Assembly: GCA_963812525.1 (NCBI GenBank)
Contig: CAWEVL010000004.1
Coordinates: forward strand, 186,001 to 250,000
DNA: 64,000 bases
Source of the DNA: Bog-756 sp963812525
GTDB lineage: Bacteria > Actinomycetota > Acidimicrobiia > Acidimicrobiales > RAAP-2
Reading direction: 5' to 3'
Shown: positions 9,335-17,802 of the stretch, in pieces
How positions within the stretch are numbered: position 1 is the stretch's first letter
Layout of the letters: every line of letters starts with the position of its first letter
The notes under the pieces: model-generated
Seen by the model: only the letters and a program-made list of their open reading frames with translations
Told to the model about the DNA's origin: nothing
The model's database searches: none
Program-made: the position numbers and the translations under genes

Positions 9335-9439
9335 TCACTGCAACTGCCCTGTAGGTTTGTAATTCATTCGCCAGTCCGGCCCTAACCTGCCGACCATCAG
9401 CACGCCACTCAGAGCAAGCAGTTGGTCGAACTCCCCCAT
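9335..9439 (-). CDS. Possible 34-residue small protein, DUF2173-like N-terminus
   Basis: A short frame begins MGEFDQLLALSGVLMVGRLG and ends after 34 residues. The ATG at 9439 has an excellent ribosome site, AAGGAG five bases upstream, which is the main reason to list it. The opening resembles the beginning of the roadblock-like DUF2173 family, whose members are about 100 residues, so this may be the stub of a truncated gene rather than a functional peptide. No continuation of that family was found in the other frames downstream. Convergent neighbour zwf ends about 270 bases to the left. Confidence 0.35.
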   Translation of the reverse strand: MGEFDQLLALSGVLMVGRLGPDWRMNYKPTGQLQ

Positions 9440-9876
9440 GTTGGCTCCTTCTACAGGCAACGGGAACCGCTGGCTAGGCAGCCACACACCCACCAGGTAG
9501 CCAAGAGGCTGTGTGCATAGAGGACGACAGCCCCACGGAGAGGAAGGGCGTCAAGACGTTCGCCATGCCGGATCTGGATCTGAGGCCTCTCGCTTACGGG
9601 ACGTCGCGTCGGCAGTGCCCAGCTGCCAAACCGCAGGGAACTGTTCACCGGATTGGCCACAAGGTAAGGACCGGGTGTTGTTGGAGGTTTCGGTGCAGTT
9701 CCTCCGAGTGAACCTCCGAGTTGGTCAACAGGAACCCGAGTTCGACATCGTCGGCGCTGATACGGGCCTGTCCTCGACCTCAGCGCAGCGGTGCGGCACC
9801 AGCCAGAGGTCCGTCGGCAAAGAGCGATGCTCGCCTCCTGATGTCCCAATTTCGATGCGGACATGGCTCAATCGGC
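9440..9876. other. Intergenic region without recognisable gene
   Basis: About 440 bases between the small frame at 9439 and the end of modC. Frames on both strands lack family resemblance. An imperfect hairpin (ATGTCC at 9841-9846, GGACAT at 9859-9864) lies just past the modC stop and could contribute to 3' end formation. Confidence 0.4.
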
Positions 9877-10950
9877 TCATGGCGCCTCGGACGAGTCGTC
9901 GTCCGGGTAGACGACGATCTGGGTGGCTTTGACCGAGGCCCAGACCGGAGCGCCCTCGGTGAGGCCCAACGCGGACAGGGAGACGGTGGTGATTTCCGCC
10001 GCCACCCGAATCGGGCCACCGAGGAGGATCCGGGCCCGGTCACCCAGGAGATTGACCTCGGTCACCTGCGTGGCCCAGGTATTACGCGGGCTGCCGGTCG
10101 GCAGGTCCAGGTAGAGGGCGATGTCCCGGGGGGCGATGACCGCCAACACGCGGCCGGTGACCGGGCTGGCCGTGTGCAGGACCGGTCCATCGTCCAGTAC
10201 GAGATCGGAGCCGACCGCCGTCCCGCGCAGGAGATTGAGCCCGGCCAGCTGGGCAACGTAGCCCGTACGGGGCCGGGAGGTGATGGCCCCCAGTGTGCCC
10301 TCCTGGACGACGGCACCGTCTTCGACAATGACCAGCCGGTCGGCGATGGCGGCGGCATCCAGGGGATCGTGGGTGACCATGATGCATGATCCACCGAACG
10401 CCTGCAGGTGCATGCGGAGCTCATGGCGTACCGATCCCCTCTGGCCGACGTCCAAGGCGGCCATCGGCTCGTCGAGTAGGAGCAGTCGTGGGTCCACGGC
10501 CAGGGCCCGGGCCAGGGCCACTCGCTGGGCCTGGCCGCCCGACAGACGCCCGGGCTTCATCGACGCCTGCTCGGCCACACCCATGCGGTCGAGCCAGTCG
10601 AGCGCCCGAAGGCTCGCGTCGGCCCTGGTCGCGCCGCGGTTGCGCGGGCCGAAGGCCACGTTGGCCTGGGCGCTGAGGTGGGGAAAGAGCAAATAGTCCT
10701 GGAAGACCACCCCGCACGGTCGTCGCTCGGGCGGTACCAGGATGCCGGAACGCGGATCGTCGAGCACGACTCCGTCCAGCTCGATCCGGCCCGAGGTCAA
10801 CGGCTGGATACCGGCCAGAGCTCGGAGCAAGGTCGACTTACCACTGCCGTTGGGGCCGAGCACGGCCACGACTTCGCCGTCGCCCACGTCAAGCTCGACC
10901 TGTTCACAGAAGTCTCCGACGGTCACTCGCACATCGGCGTGCAGACTCAC
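9877..10950 (-). CDS. modC: Molybdate ABC transporter ATP-binding protein
   Basis: ATPase that powers molybdate import with ModB and ModA. About 357 residues: Walker A GPNGSGKST near residue 33, signature LSGGQ near 135, Walker B LLLLDEP near 156, switch His in MVTHD near 189, then a C-terminal TOBE/MOP oxyanion-binding region from about 285. I place the start at GTG 10950, because GTGA there forms a 4-base overlap with the modB stop; a start at 10971 would be possible but overlaps modB by 25 bases. It is the last gene of the mod operon. Confidence 0.93.
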   Translation of the reverse strand: MSLHADVRVTVGDFCEQVELDVGDGEVVAVLGPNGSGKSTLLRALAGIQPLTSGRIELDGVVLDDPRSGILVPPERRPCGVVFQDYLLFPHLSAQANVAFGPRNRGATRADASLRALDWLDRMGVAEQASMKPGRLSGGQAQRVALARALAVDPRLLLLDEPMAALDVGQRGSVRHELRMHLQAFGGSCIMVTHDPLDAAAIADRLVIVEDGAVVQEGTLGAITSRPRTGYVAQLAGLNLLRGTAVGSDLVLDDGPVLHTASPVTGRVLAVIAPRDIALYLDLPTGSPRNTWATQVTEVNLLGDRARILLGGPIRVAAEITTVSLSALGLTEGAPVWASVKATQIVVYPDDDSSEAP

Positions 10951-11756
10951 GAGGCAATGGCCCCCAACCATCGGCCGCGCAAGGACACCAGCACCACCAC
11001 GGAGACGGCCAGGAGCGCCAGAGACAGGGCGATGGCCACCTGCTCATTGCTCTCCAGGGCCAAATAGACGGCCAGTGGAAGGGTCTGGGTCCGTCCCTGG
11101 ATGTCGCCGGCAAACGTGATCGTTGCCCCGAACTCTCCCAGGGCCCGGGCCCAAGTGAGGGCGGCGCCCGCGACCAGTGACGACGAGATCAAGGGGAGGG
11201 TGACCCTCCGGAAGACCGTCCAGCGCCCGGCACCCAGCGTGGAAGCCGCTTCCTCGTACCTCCCGTCCATCGAACGGAGGGCAGCCTCGACGGTGATGAT
11301 CAGGAACGGCATGGCGACGAAGGTCTCGGCCAGCACCACTCCGGCCGTACTGAACGTGAACTGGACACCGAACCAGTCGAAGAGGGGCCGGCCCAGGAAC
11401 CCGTCCCGGCCGAAGACCAGTAGGAGCGCCACCCCGCCCACGACGGGGGGCAGGACCATGGGGAGGATGGTGAGCGCTCGTACCAGATTCCGCCCCGGGA
11501 ACTCGGTACGCGCCAGCACCCAGGCGAGAGGCAGCCCGAGGACCAGGGAGAGGCCGGTGGCCCACAGGGAGCAGATCAGGGACAGGCGGAGTGCGCTGGT
11601 GGCCACGGGCGAGGTCAGGTCCGTCCACAATGAGCCCCACGGAGCCTTCACCAACAGGCCGACCAGGGGGAGGGCCAGGAAGCCTACGGTCACCGTGGCC
11701 ACGGCCATCACCGCTAGCGATGGCCGCCGTCGCCGTGAGGGCACGAGGGTGGTCAC
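10947..11756 (-). CDS. modB: Molybdate ABC transporter permease
   Basis: Integral membrane subunit of the molybdate importer, 269 residues, with about six hydrophobic segments (for example ATVTVGFLALPLVGLL, LICSLWATGLSLVLGLPLAW and ALSLALLAVSVVVLV). The cytoplasmic ABC-contact loop is visible as YEEAASTLGAGRWTVFRRVTLP, the EAA motif that docks onto ModC. It starts with GTG at 11756, six bases after the modA stop, and its own stop overlaps the modC start by four bases. Confidence 0.93.
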   Translation of the reverse strand: MTTLVPSRRRRPSLAVMAVATVTVGFLALPLVGLLVKAPWGSLWTDLTSPVATSALRLSLICSLWATGLSLVLGLPLAWVLARTEFPGRNLVRALTILPMVLPPVVGGVALLLVFGRDGFLGRPLFDWFGVQFTFSTAGVVLAETFVAMPFLIITVEAALRSMDGRYEEAASTLGAGRWTVFRRVTLPLISSSLVAGAALTWARALGEFGATITFAGDIQGRTQTLPLAVYLALESNEQVAIALSLALLAVSVVVLVSLRGRWLGAIAS

Positions 11757-11762
11757 TGGACG

Positions 11763-12587
11763 TCAGTGGGGAGGCAAGAAGCTGGCCTGTCGGAGGACCG
11801 ACTGGCCGGTGGGGCCGAGCACATAGGCGATCCACGCCTCGGCCAGAGCCCGGTTGGTCGTCGTCTTCACGACGGCGATCGGATAGCTGGTGGTGACGTT
11901 CTGTGAGGCCGGGATCGGGATCCCTTCCCCCTGGCTGCCGATGGTCTTGGCATTGGTCACGTAGACGATGCCCGCATTGGCGTCACCGGTGGTGACGGCG
12001 GCAAACGTGGCGTCCACGTTCTCGCCCAGCGTCACCTGCGATGGCGGAAGGGTCACCCCCGCCTTGTGCAGCGCCTCTTCCGCCGTCGCCCCGCAGGGTG
12101 CGGTGGTCACACAGAGGGACACCACCGGGGCCTTGGTCAGGTCGGCCAGCGAGTGGATACCCAACGGATTGCCCGGTTTGACCACGATCTCGAGGCTGTT
12201 GCGGGCGAACGTCACCGGCGTGCCCTCGATGTCACCGGCCGTGACCACGGTGTCCATGTCCGAGGGTGAGGCGGAGGCGAACACGTCGGCCGGTGCACCC
12301 TGCTGGATCTGCATGGCCAGGGCGCCGGACGAGCCGAAATTGAAGGCGATGGTGGTCGAGGGATGCGCGGCGTGGAAGGTGGTCTCCAGCTGTCCGAACG
12401 CCGCCGTGAGCGACGAAGCCGCGGACACGGTGACCGAGCCGGTCAACTTGGCGGTGGTCGTGGACGTGGTGGTAGTAGGCGAACTCGACGAACTGCTACA
12501 GGCGGCACCAGCCACCGCGACCGCGGCAAGCAGGAGCCCGGTGAGGGTTCCCAAGGACCGTCGGTTGGTGCGGGCGGAGCGGATCAT
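11763..12587 (-). CDS. modA: Molybdate ABC transporter substrate-binding lipoprotein
   Basis: Extracytoplasmic molybdate-binding protein of 274 residues. The N-terminus has a basic region, the hydrophobic stretch GLLLAAVAVAGA and a lipobox-like GAAC followed by a Ser/Thr-rich linker, so it should be lipid-anchored. The mature part opens VTVSAASSLTAAF, the conserved beginning of ModA proteins, and retains FNFGSSGAL and GAPADVFASAS, which line the oxyanion pocket. ATG at 12587 overlaps the stop of the upstream regulator gene by four bases (ATGA). Confidence 0.94.
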   Translation of the reverse strand: MIRSARTNRRSLGTLTGLLLAAVAVAGAACSSSSSSPTTTTSTTTAKLTGSVTVSAASSLTAAFGQLETTFHAAHPSTTIAFNFGSSGALAMQIQQGAPADVFASASPSDMDTVVTAGDIEGTPVTFARNSLEIVVKPGNPLGIHSLADLTKAPVVSLCVTTAPCGATAEEALHKAGVTLPPSQVTLGENVDATFAAVTTGDANAGIVYVTNAKTIGSQGEGIPIPASQNVTTSYPIAVVKTTTNRALAEAWIAYVLGPTGQSVLRQASFLPPH

Positions 12588-12982
12588 GGTGGCGCCACCT
12601 CCATCATCACCGACGTGGACTTGACCACGGCGGTGGCCAGATCGCCTTCCTCCAACTTCAGGGCGTCGGCCGCTTCCCGGGTCAGGAGGGACACCACACG
12701 GAACCGGCCGGCCCGGAGCTCGATGATGGCAGTGAGCTTGTCCCGTTCGACGCGGGTCACCACTCCCCTGAATCGGTTACGGGCCGAGCGCGAGGCCAGC
12801 TCATCGGGTACGTCGCCCTCATCCTGCTCCCGGACGAACCGGGCCAGTTCCTTGCCCTCCACCATGCGGTGCTGGCCTTCCGAGCGGACCGTTTGCATCC
12901 GACCCTCGTCGCACCAACGGCGGACCGTATCAGTACTGACTCCAAGGAGCTCCGCCAGCTGGCCCGGACGATACTGAACCAT
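12584..12982 (-). CDS. HTH-TOBE molybdate-responsive regulator or molybdopterin-binding protein
   Basis: Two-domain protein of about 132 residues. Residues 3-55 form a MerR/excisionase-type helix-turn-helix (LAELLGVSTDTVRRWCDEG); residues 65-130 form a single TOBE/MOP domain (SARNRFRGVVTRVERDKL, AIIELRAGRFRVVSLLT) that binds molybdate or tungstate. This architecture is common beside mod genes in actinobacteria and suggests molybdate-dependent control of the downstream modABC. ATG 12982 fits relatives; a TTG at 13003 would add seven residues. It is the first gene of the mod operon, coupled to modA by a 4-base overlap. Confidence 0.85.
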   Translation of the reverse strand: MVQYRPGQLAELLGVSTDTVRRWCDEGRMQTVRSEGQHRMVEGKELARFVREQDEGDVPDELASRSARNRFRGVVTRVERDKLTAIIELRAGRFRVVSLLTREAADALKLEEGDLATAVVKSTSVMMEVAPP

Positions 12983-13041
12983 GCGGGGAACTCTACCTAT
13001 CAACCTCGCAAATAGCTAGTGGATGGACCGTTCAGACTGGA

Positions 13042-13077
13042 ATCTGCTAGTCATTCATCTGCTACAGCTTGAATCTG
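13042..13077. promoter_or_regulatory. Three 15-base-spaced direct repeats upstream of the mod operon
   Basis: ATCTGC occurs at 13042, 13057 and 13072 (GCAGAT on the coding strand), each exactly 15 bases apart, and the first two extend to ATCTGCTA. They sit 60-95 bases upstream of the regulator start and just past the moaC stop, the right place for an operator. Assignment to the HTH-TOBE regulator is inference. Confidence 0.45.
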
Positions 13078-13118
13078 CGGGGATGGGTCGTAGGGAGCCG
13101 GCGGCGGCTCCCATTGGC

Positions 13119-13619
13119 TCACCGTTCCCACGTCCCCGACCTCCCACCCGACTTGTGCCCAAGGGTGAGGTCGTCGATGAAGCCCAGTGGATCTACCTCC
13201 CACAGCGCATGGACGAGCACCAGGGCAGCGGCGGCGCAGGCGGTGAGGGCCTCCATCTCCACGCCGGTCTTGTCGAAGATGGTGGCCACGGCGGCCACCG
13301 TGAACCCGTCGGGAACTACCCGGATGTCGACGTCGACAGCGTCGAGCCGGATCGGATGGCAGAGGGGAATCAGCGCCGATGTCTGCTTGGCCGCCATGAT
13401 CCCGGCGAACCGGGCCGAAGCAATCAGGTCGGCTCCGCCGGGGGGATCGGACAACAGCCGGGTCACATCGGCCACGGTGCGAACCAGGCAGCGGGCCTCG
13501 GCGATCCGGTGGGTCGCCGGCTTCCCGGTGATGTCGACCATATGGGCCTTGCCGTGCTCGTCGACATGGGTGAGTCCTCCCGCGGCGGCGACGCCGGCGT
13601 TCGGTTTGGTCGCGCTCAT
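13119..13619 (-). CDS. moaC: Cyclic pyranopterin monophosphate synthase
   Basis: Acts with MoaA to convert GTP (via 3',8-cyclo-GTP) into cyclic pyranopterin monophosphate, the first stable molybdenum cofactor intermediate. 166 residues, normal for the family. Conserved elements are LTHVDEHGKAHMVDI at the start, KQTSALIPLCHPI near residue 90 and DKTGVEMEALTA near 128, which contain the catalytic Lys and His/Asp residues. ATG 13619 overlaps the moaD stop by four bases. Confidence 0.95.
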   Translation of the reverse strand: MSATKPNAGVAAAGGLTHVDEHGKAHMVDITGKPATHRIAEARCLVRTVADVTRLLSDPPGGADLIASARFAGIMAAKQTSALIPLCHPIRLDAVDVDIRVVPDGFTVAAVATIFDKTGVEMEALTACAAAALVLVHALWEVDPLGFIDDLTLGHKSGGRSGTWER

Positions 13620-13852
13620 CCGCCGGACACCGGGGGAAGTACCGCCACCTCGTCACCATCTCCCACGGGGTCCGCCCGACCGGCGGTGTCGCCGTTGACC
13701 CAGATCCGGGAGGTCCCGACGATCTGGGCGAAACCCTCCCCGAAGCGGGCCTCAGCCCCGTCGAGCACCGCACCGACGCTGTCACCAGGGATCTCCACCC
13801 GATGGACTCCGGCCTGCTGCCGGGCCGGGCCGAACAGACGGAGTTGAGCCAC
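13616..13852 (-). CDS. moaD: Molybdopterin synthase small (sulfur carrier) subunit
   Basis: Ubiquitin-fold sulfur carrier of 78 residues whose C-terminal Gly-Gly becomes a thiocarboxylate and donates sulfur to molybdopterin with MoaE. The terminal PPVSGG is intact, and WVNGDT and GDEVAVLPP match the family. The start is GTG at 13852, four bases after the moaA stop; the stop overlaps the moaC start by four bases. Confidence 0.92.
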   Translation of the reverse strand: MAQLRLFGPARQQAGVHRVEIPGDSVGAVLDGAEARFGEGFAQIVGTSRIWVNGDTAGRADPVGDGDEVAVLPPVSGG

Positions 13853-13856
13853 GTCC

Positions 13857-14953
13857 CTAGCCGCCGATCATCGACATCGAGCGGGCCGGTCGCAGGAACC
13901 CTGGCTCATTGATCCCGTGGCCCGGCCACTTGCCCCACACTGCCCGACGTAGCACCATCGCCAGCTCGGCATCGGTCCCGCCGCTTCGGAGCAGCTCGCC
14001 CACTGATCGTTCGTCGTCGGAGAACAGGCAGTTCCGGATGGCTCCGTCCGCCGTCAGCCGGAGCCGGTTGCAGGTCCCGCAGAACGGCCGCGTCACACTG
14101 GAGATGAGCCCGATCTCCCCGTTGCCTCGCCGAAGCAGAATCGTTCGGCCGGAGCAGGGCCCGGCCGTTCGTCAACCGGGCGGAGTGGCCACTCCGCCGA
14201 GATGACCCGATAGACCTCGTCGCCCGAGACCAGTTGGCCGCGCTCCCAGCTCCCGTCGGCATCGAGCGGCATGAACTCGATGAACCGCACCACCCGCCCA
14301 GTGTCCCTTGCGAATTGGGCGAAGTCGAGGATCTCGTCGTCGTTCCGGCCCCGTAGGAGCACGACGTTGACCTTGACCGGGTCCAGGCCGGCGGCCTCGG
14401 CAGCATCCATGGCGCGCAGCACCGTGGACAGCTCACCCCGGCGGCGGATCGACCCGAACCGGTCGGCCCGGAGCGAATCACAGCTGATATTGACCCGGTG
14501 GAGACCTGCCTCGGCCAGCCGGCCGACCTGCGGCGCCAGCAGCATGCCATTGGTGGTGAGGGAGAGGTCATCCAGCCCCAGCGACCCCAGCCTGGCCACC
14601 AGATCGACGAGGTCCGACCTCACCAACGGTTCCCCGCCGGTGAGCCGCACGGACGTGACGCCCAGAGCGCGCGCCACGGCGGCCACCCGCACGATCTCGT
14701 CGAAGGTCAGCAGGGCCGACCGCGGGAGGAAGGTCATCCCTCGCTCGGGCATGCAATAGGTGCACCGCAGGTTGCACCGGTCGGTCACCGAAATGCGCAG
14801 ATCGTCGTGGACCCGGCCGTACGAGTCGACCAGGGGGCCCTGCGTGGGCATGGACTCGGGCGGTGCCACCCGGGATTCCGTGGCCGGACCTCGGGACACG
14901 GCCGCCATACGCTGGCCCGGGCGGTTGGACAGGAAGACGGGGACCGTGGTCAT
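13857..14953 (-). pseudogene. moaA: GTP 3',8-cyclase, interrupted by a single frameshift
   Basis: Radical-SAM enzyme that starts molybdenum cofactor synthesis from GTP. The first part (14953 down to 14093) carries the radical-SAM cluster motif CNLRCTYCMPERG, GGEP and the N-terminal body; it runs out of frame after ERFCFGEA. The adjacent frame (14096 down to 13857) supplies the rest: TRPFCGTCNRLRLTADG with further Cys for the second 4Fe-4S cluster, and a C-terminal Gly-Gly. Inserting one base near 14120-14128 restores the expected stretch ending GEIGLISSVTRPFCGTC. All partner genes look intact, so a sequencing error or a very recent mutation is likely. ATG 14953 overlaps the moeA stop by four bases. 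Confidence 0.85.
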
Positions 14954-16227
14954 CGCAGCGACCCTCCGGCCACGAGCGCAGTGGTGCCCAGACGGCCGAG
15001 GTCGGTGAGCATCACGTTGAGGTGCCCGCCGGCCTCGACGCCGTTGCCATCAGGGATTACGGCCAAGGCATTCGACTCGGCCATGGCCAGGAGCTGGTGC
15101 GACTCCTGCCCGATCATGGGCCGCGCCCACCAGCAGCCGTGTCCGTCCAGACGGACGAAGGCACGGAGGTAGTGGGTCTTGCCGTCCGGCCGACGGTCGA
15201 AGCCGGCGTCGGCGGTGGCCGGAACCACCGGTCGTTCCAAGGTGTGGTGACCGCCGAGCAGTCTTCCGGCTGGCCGCACGAAGAGCTCGAAGCTCACCAT
15301 GGCCGAAACCGGATTACCGGGGAGCCCGAAGACCGGCGTACCCGTGCCGGCCAGCAGTCCGAAGGCGAAGGGCTTCGCCGGCCGGATGGCCACCTGCATC
15401 CACTTCATGGTGCCACTGCAGCACTGCTGCAGGACCACCTTCACCACATCGAGATCACCGACGCTCACCCCACCGCTGGTGACGATGGCATCGCAGTGGC
15501 TGGCCGCCTCGTCCAGCACCCGTCGGAGTGCCACTTCATCATCGCCGACCACGCCGAGGTCGACCGGGTGCCATCCCTCACGCCGCACCAGCGCCAGGAG
15601 CGAGTGCCGGTTGGCATCCCGGATCTTGCCGGGTGGAAGAGGACCCGGGTCGGACACCAACTCGTCACCGGTGGAGAGGACCCCAATCCGCGGCAGTGGT
15701 CGGACGTCCACCTGGGTCACCCCCTGGTTGGCCAGCACCCCGATGTGACCCGGTGTGACCGCCGAGCCGGCCTGGAGGACCGTATCGCCGACCGCCACGT
15801 CCTGTCCCACCCTGCGCACCGAAGTGCCCTCGTCGAGGGGTGAGGCAATAACCACCAGAGCCCCGTTCGACTCTTCACGGCACCCCTCGAGCAGGCACAC
15901 CGTGTCGGCACCGGCGGGAAGCGGGGCACCGGTCATGATCCGGGCCGCCTGGCCCGGCCCGATCGTGGCACTCGTCGTCGCTCCGGCCATGATCGTGCCC
16001 ACCACCTCGAGCCGCACCGGGCCATCCGGTCCCACTGCCCCTGCGGTGTCGGCGGCCCGGAGCGCGTACCCGTCCATCGACGAGTTCACGAACGGAGGCA
16101 CCGGCTCGGTGGCCACCACCGAGGTGGTGGCCACGCAGCCCAGCGCATCGTCAATGGGCACGACCCGGGAAGGCAGGATCCCACAGGCGCCGAGCACGAA
16201 CGACCGCGCCTCGTCGAGCGGGATCAC
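14950..16227 (-). CDS. moeA: Molybdopterin molybdenumtransferase
   Basis: Inserts molybdate into adenylylated molybdopterin. About 425 residues, normal for MoeA. Recognisable elements are PPFVNSSMDGYALRA near residue 50, MTGAPLPAGADTV near 105, STGDELV near 180, TSGGVSVGDLDVVK near 240 and FGLPGNPVSAMVSFE near 295. I chose GTG at 16227, since it overlaps the moaE stop by four bases (GTGA) and gives the expected VIPLDEAR beginning; the frame is open 30 bases further upstream. Its stop overlaps the moaA start. Confidence 0.94.
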   Translation of the reverse strand: MIPLDEARSFVLGACGILPSRVVPIDDALGCVATTSVVATEPVPPFVNSSMDGYALRAADTAGAVGPDGPVRLEVVGTIMAGATTSATIGPGQAARIMTGAPLPAGADTVCLLEGCREESNGALVVIASPLDEGTSVRRVGQDVAVGDTVLQAGSAVTPGHIGVLANQGVTQVDVRPLPRIGVLSTGDELVSDPGPLPPGKIRDANRHSLLALVRREGWHPVDLGVVGDDEVALRRVLDEAASHCDAIVTSGGVSVGDLDVVKVVLQQCCSGTMKWMQVAIRPAKPFAFGLLAGTGTPVFGLPGNPVSAMVSFELFVRPAGRLLGGHHTLERPVVPATADAGFDRRPDGKTHYLRAFVRLDGHGCWWARPMIGQESHQLLAMAESNALAVIPDGNGVEAGGHLNVMLTDLGRLGTTALVAGGSLR

Positions 16228-16781
16228 CGGCCCACGTCCTGGATCTCGTGGACACACTCGCTCCAGTCGGTGCCCCCGGCCCAGGTCTCGAGCTTCCAGA
16301 CCGGCACGGTGCGCTTGAGGGTGTCGATGCAGTACTCGGCGGCGTCGAATGCCTCTCCCCGATGCGGAGTCGACACCGCCACCATGACGCTCACCTCACC
16401 CACGCCGAGGCGCCCGGACCGGTGGAGCAGGGCCACTCGGCCGATCATCGGCCATCGCTCCCTGGCCGAGGCGGCCACTTCGCGGAGCCTGGAAACGGCC
16501 GGGCCGGGATAGACCTCGTATTCCAGCGAGGTGACCGATGGCCGGCCCTCCGAATGGTCGCGCACCGTCCCGGCGAACGAGACAATGGCGCCGCAACCGG
16601 GCCGTGTCACCCAGGCCAGGATGCGGTCAACCACCAGCGCCTGGTCGCTGACGGCGATCCATACCTGGTCACCCCGGACCTCGAGCTCCTCGGGCCGGTG
16701 GTCGCCTCGATCGACGCCCGGTGCCGTCGGCTCGACACGACCGGGGGCACCTGGACCGGAGCAAGGTGAGGACCGGCTCAC
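16224..16781 (-). CDS. moaE: Molybdopterin synthase catalytic (large) subunit, with N-terminal extension
   Basis: Converts cyclic pyranopterin monophosphate to molybdopterin using MoaD thiocarboxylate. The MoaE core starts near residue 40 (VWIAVSDQALVVDRIL) and shows SFAGTVRDHSEG, HRSGRLGVGE, HRGEAFDAAEYCID and the catalytic-Lys region PVWKLETW. The start GTG at 16781 has a strong GGAGG nine bases upstream, so translation probably includes about 39 residues of low-complexity Ser/Pro/Gly sequence absent from typical MoaE. A shorter start near the core cannot be excluded. The stop overlaps moeA by four bases. Confidence 0.9.
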   Translation of the reverse strand: MSRSSPCSGPGAPGRVEPTAPGVDRGDHRPEELEVRGDQVWIAVSDQALVVDRILAWVTRPGCGAIVSFAGTVRDHSEGRPSVTSLEYEVYPGPAVSRLREVAASARERWPMIGRVALLHRSGRLGVGEVSVMVAVSTPHRGEAFDAAEYCIDTLKRTVPVWKLETWAGGTDWSECVHEIQDVGR

Positions 16782-16884
16782 GCCGACCTTCCTCCACTCT
16801 GCGGTGATTCCTGGAGATGCAACATGCCAGGCATGAGGACATCCTAGGGATCCGGACCGGCTCGCACCCCGCGACCGATTCTGC

Positions 16885-17352
16885 TCAGTGCGGTTGGCCG
16901 CCGGAGAGCAGTTCGAGAGCGTGGGGCACCACATCGATGATCGACTCGACCGACTCGACGGCGCCGGCGGTCGACCCTGGCAGGTTGACGATGAGGCACG
17001 TCCCCAAGGTGCCGGCCGCACCTCGTGACAGGCGCCCGAGTGGGTTGCACCCCCTGATCGCCTCGGCCAGTCCCGGGGCTTCCCGGTCCACCACGCTCAG
17101 CGTGGCCTCGGGGGTGAGGTCCGATGGCGAGAAGCCGGTGCCACCGGTGGTGGCCACCAGCCCGTGGAAGCCAGACGAAAGCCGGCGGAGGGCGGCAGCC
17201 ACCGGAGCCACGCCGTCAGGCACGATCTCCTGGCGCACGACAACAAAGCCGTGACCCTCCAGAACCACGACCAGGGCCGGACCCGAGCGGTCGTCCCGGG
17301 ACCCTTCGTGAACCGAACTCGACACCGTGAGCACCTTCGCCTGCAGAGCCAT
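16885..17352 (-). CDS. mogA: Molybdenum cofactor biosynthesis MoaB/MogA-type protein
   Basis: Adenylylates molybdopterin before molybdenum insertion by MoeA. 155 residues from the ATG at 17352. The family signature TTGGTGFSPSDLTPEAT lies near residue 66 and the second motif NLPGSTAGAVESV near 120. MoaB and MogA cannot be told apart reliably by eye, so the symbol is provisional. It is the most upstream gene of the molybdenum cluster, separated from moaE by about 100 bases, and faces away from the plus-strand transporter at 17803. Confidence 0.85.
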   Translation of the reverse strand: MALQAKVLTVSSSVHEGSRDDRSGPALVVVLEGHGFVVVRQEIVPDGVAPVAAALRRLSSGFHGLVATTGGTGFSPSDLTPEATLSVVDREAPGLAEAIRGCNPLGRLSRGAAGTLGTCLIVNLPGSTAGAVESVESIIDVVPHALELLSGGQPH

Positions 17353-17802
17353 CGAGTTAACGCTAACGGTCCGGGGTGGACTCCCGGGCCTGCGGCCCAC
17401 GCCAGCGTCGGGTGGAGCGTGTGATCTGTTGTCACAGCCTTTCCGACCACGCTCGCTCGGAAGGCCGGCCGTGGGTCATTTTCGAAGCTGGCGTCAGCCT
17501 CGGCCACCTCCACAATGCCAAGACCGTTGGTGGTCGAGACCTCGATGAAGTGCCGGACTGCTTTCTTGCCCGGGCAGTCTTGCCAGCCCCCGGGACTCCA
17601 CACGGACGGAAGCGTCCGGGCCCCCACTCACCGGTCGTGGCGACCGAAGAGGCAGAACAACCCGGAGCAGGTGGACCGGCATATCCTTCTTTGGTGGATC
17701 CGATGACAAGAGACATAGGGAGCGAGGCCTGTCCGACAGCAAAGAGGGAACGTCGACGGCACTGCAGTCTTTCGCTGGAGGAGCTACCACAGTGACGAGA
17801 AA
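17353..17802. other. Divergent intergenic region without recognisable gene
   Basis: Some 450 bases between the divergent mogA-type gene and the EamA-like transporter. It must hold both promoters, but no clear motif stands out. GGAGGAG at 17777-17783 is followed by GTG at 17792, out of frame with the transporter. Confidence 0.4.

Noticed and set aside
9063..9876. Possible tRNA or small RNA between zwf and modC
   Set aside because: No cloverleaf, no TTCGANNC-type T-loop in the right context; only weak hairpins.
17097..17627. Minus-strand frame with a plausible stretch (VRHFIEVSTTNGLGIVEVAE)
   Set aside because: It runs out of frame through the mogA-type gene, has no start signal and matches no family I know.
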